From an uncultured Candidatus Saccharibacteria bacterium (lineage in GTDB: Bacteria > Patescibacteriota > Saccharimonadia > Saccharimonadales > UBA4665), in the NCBI GenBank assembly GCA_903891235.1, contig CAITDW010000124.1, forward strand, positions 1 through 10,075: DNA of 10,075 nt, given 5' to 3'. Shown here piece after piece: positions 6,219 to 10,075 of the stretch (position 1 is the stretch's first letter; each line of letters starts with the position of its first letter). The notes below the pieces were generated by a model. The model saw nothing but the letters and a program-made list of their open reading frames with translations, did no database searches and was not told the DNA's origin. Made by a program: the position numbers and the translations under genes.

Positions 6219-6886
6219 TGTTTGTCTCCTATGTAATCATTATATACATAAACATAAGGAATTTTATAAAAAACTAAACTTGGTAGATTGTTTTTGTTGT
6301 CTGCCTTATCTTTTAATTTTAAAAGAGCATTATGTTTACTCTTGCCAAAGGAAAATACGTAGACCTGATTAATTCTCTCAATTGAGTGCAGTGTCATGGT
6401 AATCCTATGAAAATCTGGCCCTCTATATGAAACAACATTATGAGGATCATCAACTCCTGATGAGTTTGGAAGGACTCCGGATGTATGACCATCATCGCCA
6501 ATACCAAGTTGACCAATAATATAATCTGCCCAAGTTGTTAACTTATCTATATTAATGCTAAAATTTGAAACTGTTTCGTCAACTGATTTTTCTATTAATA
6601 TCGGAAAAAACTCAGCATTACCAGTTGCAAAACCTTGATCTTCTAGCTGTTTTTCATTAGAGTCCTTGTGATTCTTTAGGCCATATCTTTCATCGCCCAA
6701 GATAATCTTTAAGTTATGTGCATATTCCTGGTTGATATTCGACATAATAGTCGTTTCAATAGCAATATTAGAGCCTCCAGATAAAATCCAGAGAACCTTA
6801 TTGTTGGTCGATATTTTGGTGTTGATCTCTTTTATGAGATCAATTTCGCCAAGCCCTGGATCGGTCGTTTTAATAAAGCTAATCAT
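6215..6886 (-). CDS. pgl: 6-phosphogluconolactonase
   Basis: Hydrolyses 6-phosphogluconolactone to 6-phosphogluconate, the step between zwf and gnd, in the cytoplasm. The 223-aa protein belongs to the glucosamine-6-phosphate isomerase/6-phosphogluconolactonase fold (the DevB/SOL type, not the beta-propeller YbhE type). Seen: LSGGSN phosphate loop (35-40), GDERYG (64-69), GIGDDGHTSGVLP (128-140) matching the family GxGxDGHTxSLFP block with its catalytic His, and RITMTL (161-166) matching RITLT. The LPSLVF segment near the end matches the usual LPAS region. A glucosamine-6-P deaminase is less likely, given the gene context and the GDERY/DGHTS forms. Translation starts 1 nt after the DUF3048 stop (TAAGATG) without a Shine-Dalgarno, indicating coupling. 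Confidence 0.93.
   Translation of the reverse strand: MISFIKTTDPGLGEIDLIKEINTKISTNNKVLWILSGGSNIAIETTIMSNINQEYAHNLKIILGDERYGLKNHKDSNEKQLEDQGFATGNAEFFPILIEKSVDETVSNFSINIDKLTTWADYIIGQLGIGDDGHTSGVLPNSSGVDDPHNVVSYRGPDFHRITMTLHSIERINQVYVFSFGKSKHNALLKLKDKADNKNNLPSLVFYKIPYVYVYNDYIGDKQ
6226..6230 (-). promoter_or_regulatory. Shine-Dalgarno site of gnd
   Basis: AGGAG on the minus strand, 7 nt before the GTG start at 6218 and inside the 3' end of pgl. It supports the GTG start of gnd and gives it initiation independent of coupling. Confidence 0.65.
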
Positions 6887-6887
6887 C

Positions 6888-8255
6888 TTATTTATAGGTT
6901 ACGGCACTATCAGTACTAACAGCAGTAATCCAAGTTTGACCTGCATTTAGTTTGACCAATTTGCCAGTAGTATCGGTAAATTTAATTTGATCGGTATTAG
7001 AATTTTTTGTCCAGGTTGCTTTAGTGACTATACCATCTTGGAATATGTAAGCATTGCCACTACCGATAGTCGTATAGTTAGAATAATAGGCTCCTGTTGC
7101 ATCAAGAGCACCTTGACCAAGAGGTGTAACCATACCAATAACAACCTTAGGTGTAATGGTTGCTGATTTACCCGATGAGTCTAACTCGGTATGAACGTTA
7201 CCATTTTCACTTCTAGTATAGCTATTCGAACTTGGGTCATAAGCAAAACTAGGATTATAGTAAGGTCCAGAAAGAGATAGATTAATTGTGCTAGCTGTTG
7301 GAGTTTTTGAAGGAGTGTCTTTCTTCCTGTCAAAACCGGTGTAGGTTGATGATGTGTATCCTTTAGAACTTTCTAGGGTATTCAGAGCTGGGATACTGGT
7401 ATATACATTATGAGGCGCATAGCGAGAGCTAATTCTTTGATAAGGACCACTATTTGCGAATTGATTTAAATCTTTAACACCCCATGTAGAAATATCAGCT
7501 AGCGCATCCTGACTACCTCCAACATGTGCGTAAGCTGCATCAAAACCCAGAAGCCAGGAAACATAATATGGTCTAGCGCTTCTGACAGGCCCAATATAAG
7601 TTGGCTGAGTATCTTGAAATATTGCCATAAATCTAGTTACTCCACCTTCAGCGATAGCTTCAAAAACAACTCCTGCTTGGTCGAGTCCAGATTGAGGACG
7701 AGCATCTAAGCTATTTTCTATCATAACGGCTGTCACTTGTCTTTTATTAACGTCAGGACTAACTTGTAATCCAGTTAGGGTTGATGGAACAGTAGTTGGA
7801 ACTACTACTTTTTTGACAGTAGCTTTTTTGGGAGTAATTATTGATATAGTATTTTTTCCATGATTAAAGACTAAGAAATATAGAGCAGCAGCTATAAGCA
7901 TTAATACAAGGGCTGCTATGACTGATATAATAATCTTTTTCTTTTTTGATAATAATTTAAACCAAGTAATGGGATTTCGTTTCTTTCGCTTCTTGTCTTT
8001 TTTGTTATCTAGTGTCATGTCTAAGTCTTGTTCTCCGATGATGTTATCTTCAGCACTCGCCTGTTCAGGTGTCTTGAAGGCTGTTTCTTCATTTTCCCAG
8101 TTATCTATTTCTAAATCGACATCAGCTTGCTTTGGGGTCTCTACTTTTTGGGGTGATGCAGTTGGCTTAACTGAGTTGATCCTATCGTTGAAATTATTAA
8201 CTTTTATTTTTACGGTGCCTTTATTTTTGTTTGTTTTTTTAATATCCATATCCAT
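6888..8255 (-). CDS. membrane-anchored DUF3048 (YerB-like) protein
   Basis: A 455-aa protein with three parts: a hydrophilic, charged N-terminal tail (1-107) ending in a Lys/Arg-rich stretch (84-107); one transmembrane helix (about 108-130); and an extracytoplasmic part matching DUF3048. The domain is recognised by VMIENSLDARPQSGL (177-191), the EGGVTRF segment (203-209), IGPVRSARPYYV (221-232) and HVGGSQDAL (244-252), all characteristic of the family, followed by a C-terminal half rich in Ser, Thr and Gly. Firmicutes homologues such as YerB are usually lipoproteins; here there is no lipobox, and the anchor is an internal helix with a long cytoplasmic tail. The biochemical role of the family is unknown; a cell-envelope role is likely. 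It is the first gene of the pentose phosphate operon, 1 nt before pgl. A second in-frame ATG two codons downstream (8249) is an alternative start. Confidence 0.9.
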   Translation of the reverse strand: MDMDIKKTNKNKGTVKIKVNNFNDRINSVKPTASPQKVETPKQADVDLEIDNWENEETAFKTPEQASAEDNIIGEQDLDMTLDNKKDKKRKKRNPITWFKLLSKKKKIIISVIAALVLMLIAAALYFLVFNHGKNTISIITPKKATVKKVVVPTTVPSTLTGLQVSPDVNKRQVTAVMIENSLDARPQSGLDQAGVVFEAIAEGGVTRFMAIFQDTQPTYIGPVRSARPYYVSWLLGFDAAYAHVGGSQDALADISTWGVKDLNQFANSGPYQRISSRYAPHNVYTSIPALNTLESSKGYTSSTYTGFDRKKDTPSKTPTASTINLSLSGPYYNPSFAYDPSSNSYTRSENGNVHTELDSSGKSATITPKVVIGMVTPLGQGALDATGAYYSNYTTIGSGNAYIFQDGIVTKATWTKNSNTDQIKFTDTTGKLVKLNAGQTWITAVSTDSAVTYK

Positions 8256-8263
8256 ATATACAT

Positions 8264-8269
8264 ATTATA
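8264..8269 (-). promoter_or_regulatory. -10 element of the DUF3048-pgl-gnd-zwf operon
   Basis: A perfect TATAAT on the minus strand (8269-8264), 8 nt before the ATG at 8255. The -35 region at 17-nt spacing reads TTTTGG and is weak. The predicted leader is about 2 nt, and no Shine-Dalgarno precedes the start. It is the only plausible promoter I see for the four-gene run. Confidence 0.5.
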
Positions 8270-8374
8270 TTAGTTTTAAGGCATAACCAAAATATTAGAA
8301 ATTAATAATCCTAGAAAAATAAACAGATAAACTTATAAAATACGCCTATAAAAACATGATTTACTATTTTTTAC

Positions 8375-8414
8375 CTTGATTGACTAAAGCCGGCAACCTG
8401 TAGTCGTAGTCAAG
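8375..8414 (-). other. imperfect hairpin in the gltX-DUF3048 spacer
   Basis: The 190-nt spacer 8256-8445 holds no gene that I can support. Its one structural feature is an inverted repeat with arms 8375-8386 and 8401-8414. It has 12 pairs (one G-T) interrupted by a 2-nt bulge, around a 14-nt loop that contains the palindrome GCCGGC. It starts about 30 nt after the gltX stop, so it may mark the 3' end of the gltX mRNA. On the minus strand it is followed by an A-rich run (GGTAAAAAATAG), not a T-run, so it is not a standard rho-independent terminator. Confidence 0.45.
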
Positions 8415-8445
8415 AAAAGATATAAGAAAGTTGGATTTTAATCTT

Positions 8446-9873
8446 CTAAAGGTCTGTAATAGCTTTAGATAGTTTATGTAAGGTTTTATCTTTGCCGAAT
8501 ACCGCTAGTGAGTCTGCTAGCGCCGGACTGGCTGGTGCCCAGGTAGTGACAATTCTAATTAGGCTAAATAGTTCACCTGGTTTCTTGTTGGTTGTTTCTA
8601 ATAATTGGTTTAGTCTAGTGGTTAAATCTTCTACGCTGAAATCACTCGATTCTAAGGATAATTTTACTTGTCCTAGTAGATTAATAAGCTCATCTTTTTG
8701 GTAATCTTTTAGGAACTTGTTGTTTTCTATTAGGGTTTTATCTGTTGGTAATTCTTCGAAGAAAAAATTCGTTAGTTGTGGTAATTCTGTGAAATACTTC
8801 AGTCTTTCTTGGACAAGGCCTAAAACCTTCTTCTTGTAATCATTTTCAAAGCTTGTGGCAGATTGTGGCCAATAATCTTGAACTTTTTCGAATAAATCAT
8901 CTAGACTTAGCTCCCTTATATAGTGACCATTGAGCCACATCAGTCTTTGTTCATCAAATTTTGCCCCTGCCCTGTTAATTCTTTGTATGTCAAATGAAGC
9001 GATTAGCTCATTTATATTGAATATTTCCTTGGTTGATCCATCGTTCCAGCCAAGAGTTGCCAAGAAGTTTATCAGAGCCTCAGGCATGTAGCCTTCCCTG
9101 CCGTAATCTAGAATGCCTTTAGCACCATCTCGTTTAGATAATTTCTTTTTGCCGTCAGGACCCATTACAGGAGGTAGTGTTACAAATAACGGATGTTCTA
9201 TTTCAAGCGCTTCATAGAGATTAAGAAACTTTGGAGTGCTTGAAATAAACTCCTGAGAACGGACTATGTGAGTAATCTTCATAAGATAGTCATCGACTAT
9301 ATGTGCAAAGTTATAGGTTGGATAACCATCACTCTTCATAATAATAAAGTCATCAATTACTTCTGGTCCGGTGGATAGTTTGCCTAGCACTTCATCTTTC
9401 CAGGTATAGCTTTTTGGATTGGATTTGAATCTTAAGGTTTTTTTACCATCCCACATTGGCATAGCTTCTGGACGATGATCTCTAAAGAGAAAAGGCTTCT
9501 TATTTTTTTTAGCTAATTCTCTTAGTTCTTCAAGTTCTTCTTTTTTGTATGGATCAGTGTAAGCTCTTCCTGATTGAACTAATTTTTCTGCCCATTCTTT
9601 ATATAGATCAAGTCTTTCAGACTGTCTGTATAGCATGCATGGACCACCAATATCTGGTCCTTCATCCCATTTTAGGTTGAGGAACTCCAGAGACTTCATA
9701 ATATGATCTTCAGAACCTTCTACTTCCCTAACTTTATCCGTGTCTTCGATTCTAAGTATGAATTGACCATTACTGTGCTTTGCTATTAGCCATGCAAATA
9801 GAGCGGTTCTGACACCGCCAACGTGCATAAATCCAGTAGGACTTGGAGCGAATCTAGTTCTAGTGTTAGCCAT
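8446..9873 (-). CDS. gltX: glutamyl-tRNA synthetase
   Basis: Charges tRNA(Glu) with glutamate; a class I synthetase of 475 aa, the normal bacterial length. Seen: the HIGH-type motif in RFAPSPTGFMHVGG (7-20), the RIEDTD glutamate-binding segment (41-46), YPTYNFAHIVDD (184-195), a VRSQEFISSTP block (204-214) at the position of the usual RGEEHxSSTP, and the KMSKS-type loop KLSKR (244-248). An alpha-helical anticodon-binding domain occupies roughly residues 310-475. Whether it is discriminating or also charges tRNA(Gln), which would require GatCAB, cannot be told by eye. The ATG at 9873 begins MANTRTRFAPSPTG, the expected N-terminus, and follows a promoter whose -10 ends 8 nt upstream. No Shine-Dalgarno is seen. 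Confidence 0.97.
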   Translation of the reverse strand: MANTRTRFAPSPTGFMHVGGVRTALFAWLIAKHSNGQFILRIEDTDKVREVEGSEDHIMKSLEFLNLKWDEGPDIGGPCMLYRQSERLDLYKEWAEKLVQSGRAYTDPYKKEELEELRELAKKNKKPFLFRDHRPEAMPMWDGKKTLRFKSNPKSYTWKDEVLGKLSTGPEVIDDFIIMKSDGYPTYNFAHIVDDYLMKITHIVRSQEFISSTPKFLNLYEALEIEHPLFVTLPPVMGPDGKKKLSKRDGAKGILDYGREGYMPEALINFLATLGWNDGSTKEIFNINELIASFDIQRINRAGAKFDEQRLMWLNGHYIRELSLDDLFEKVQDYWPQSATSFENDYKKKVLGLVQERLKYFTELPQLTNFFFEELPTDKTLIENNKFLKDYQKDELINLLGQVKLSLESSDFSVEDLTTRLNQLLETTNKKPGELFSLIRIVTTWAPASPALADSLAVFGKDKTLHKLSKAITDL

Positions 9874-9881
9874 TAGATTCT

Positions 9882-9910
9882 ATTGTAGAGAAAACTTAGT
9901 CTATAAGCAA
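9882..9910 (-). promoter_or_regulatory. gltX promoter, near-leaderless
   Basis: The minus strand shows TTGCTT (9910-9905, 4 of 6 consensus), a 17-nt spacer and TACAAT (9887-9882, 5 of 6). The -10 ends 8 nt before the gltX ATG, so the predicted leader is about 2 nt. Confidence 0.6.
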
Positions 9911-9947
9911 AGAGTAAATAGGCTTGTTTATTTTTAGTATTGTTTCG

Positions 9948-10075
9948 TTAAGTCGAGTAGTATAAATTATTGATACTGTCTTGGCTGAGATTACCAGCAT
10001 AGAGAAAGTAGTCTATATGATTTTTGGTCCATGAATAAGTTGATATATTGTTACCTGCTTCAGAAGTAATATTAG
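9948..10075 (-). CDS. C-terminal fragment of an unidentified protein
   Basis: One minus-strand frame is open from the right edge to a TAA at 9950-9948, giving 41 residues that end in ...NNLYYST; the other five frames are interrupted by stops over the same stretch. The sequence is polar and aromatic (for example YSWTKNHIDYFLYAG), looks like real protein, and has no membrane segment. No family is recognisable from so short a tail. It stops 74 nt before the gltX ATG, and the gltX promoter lies in that gap. Confidence 0.5.
   Translation of the reverse strand, partial: NITSEAGNNISTYSWTKNHIDYFLYAGNLSQDSINNLYYST

Noticed and set aside
7918..8286. A 122-codon plus-strand frame opposite the N-terminus of the DUF3048 gene
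   Set aside because: Its Ser/Leu/Phe-rich translation is what the antisense of a Lys/Asp/Glu-rich tail gives; the opposite strand has a clear domain and promoter.
8256..8445. A small gene, tRNA or riboswitch in the gltX-DUF3048 spacer
   Set aside because: Frames are short and interrupted, no cloverleaf or known aptamer pattern is visible, and only the imperfect hairpin could be supported.
1..10075. CRISPR arrays, insertion sequences, attachment sites or a defence island
   Set aside because: No direct-repeat array, transposase, integrase or terminal inverted repeats were found. The window reads as ordinary metabolic genes plus a few lineage-specific ones.

Overview
This is an A+T-rich, gene-dense window in which every supportable gene lies on the minus strand, so the order of transcription runs from high to low coordinates. 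The gene content suggests a member of the Patescibacteria (CPR), with Saccharibacteria (TM7) as my best guess. It includes a compact oxidative pentose phosphate operon, a membrane-anchored DUF3048 protein, a bacterial GluRS with HVGG/KLSKR motifs, a DHA2-type efflux permease and several small lineage-specific proteins. The lineage call is inference and rests on no 16S or marker comparison. TGA is used as a normal stop at the pgl and gnd ends, and no reading frame needs recoding, which argues against the TGA=Gly lineages (Gracilibacteria, Absconditabacteria).

Layout, in transcription order. The C-terminal end of an unknown protein (9948-10075) enters from the right edge. Then come gltX (8446-9873), a 190-nt spacer with an imperfect hairpin, and a four-gene run of DUF3048 protein (6888-8255), pgl (6215-6886), gnd (5313-6218) and zwf (3925-5316). 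Junctions in this run are 1-nt gaps or 4-nt overlaps, so it is almost certainly one operon. Its three enzymes together convert glucose-6-phosphate to ribulose-5-phosphate. A DHA2 drug-efflux-type MFS permease (2390-3847) follows. It has its own extended -10 promoter, overlapped by a 6-bp-arm inverted repeat that looks like a repressor operator. Next is a 214-aa membrane protein (1695-2339) that resembles a cation diffusion facilitator but has lost most of the metal-binding residues. Then there are three small hypothetical genes (1199-1654, 662-1135, 179-658), which by eye are divergent tandem paralogues of one family I do not recognise. Last, the N-terminus of a membrane or exported protein (1-122) runs off the left edge.

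A recurring regulatory theme is visible. At gltX, the DUF3048 gene, the CDF-like gene and two of the three paralogues, a -10 hexamer ends only 6-10 nt before the ATG and no Shine-Dalgarno is present, implying leaderless or near-leaderless mRNAs. By contrast gnd (inside an operon), the MFS gene and the left-edge gene have clear purine-rich ribosome binding sites. The window thus mixes two modes of translation initiation. I see no tRNA, rRNA, CRISPR array or insertion sequence, and no convincing rho-independent terminator.
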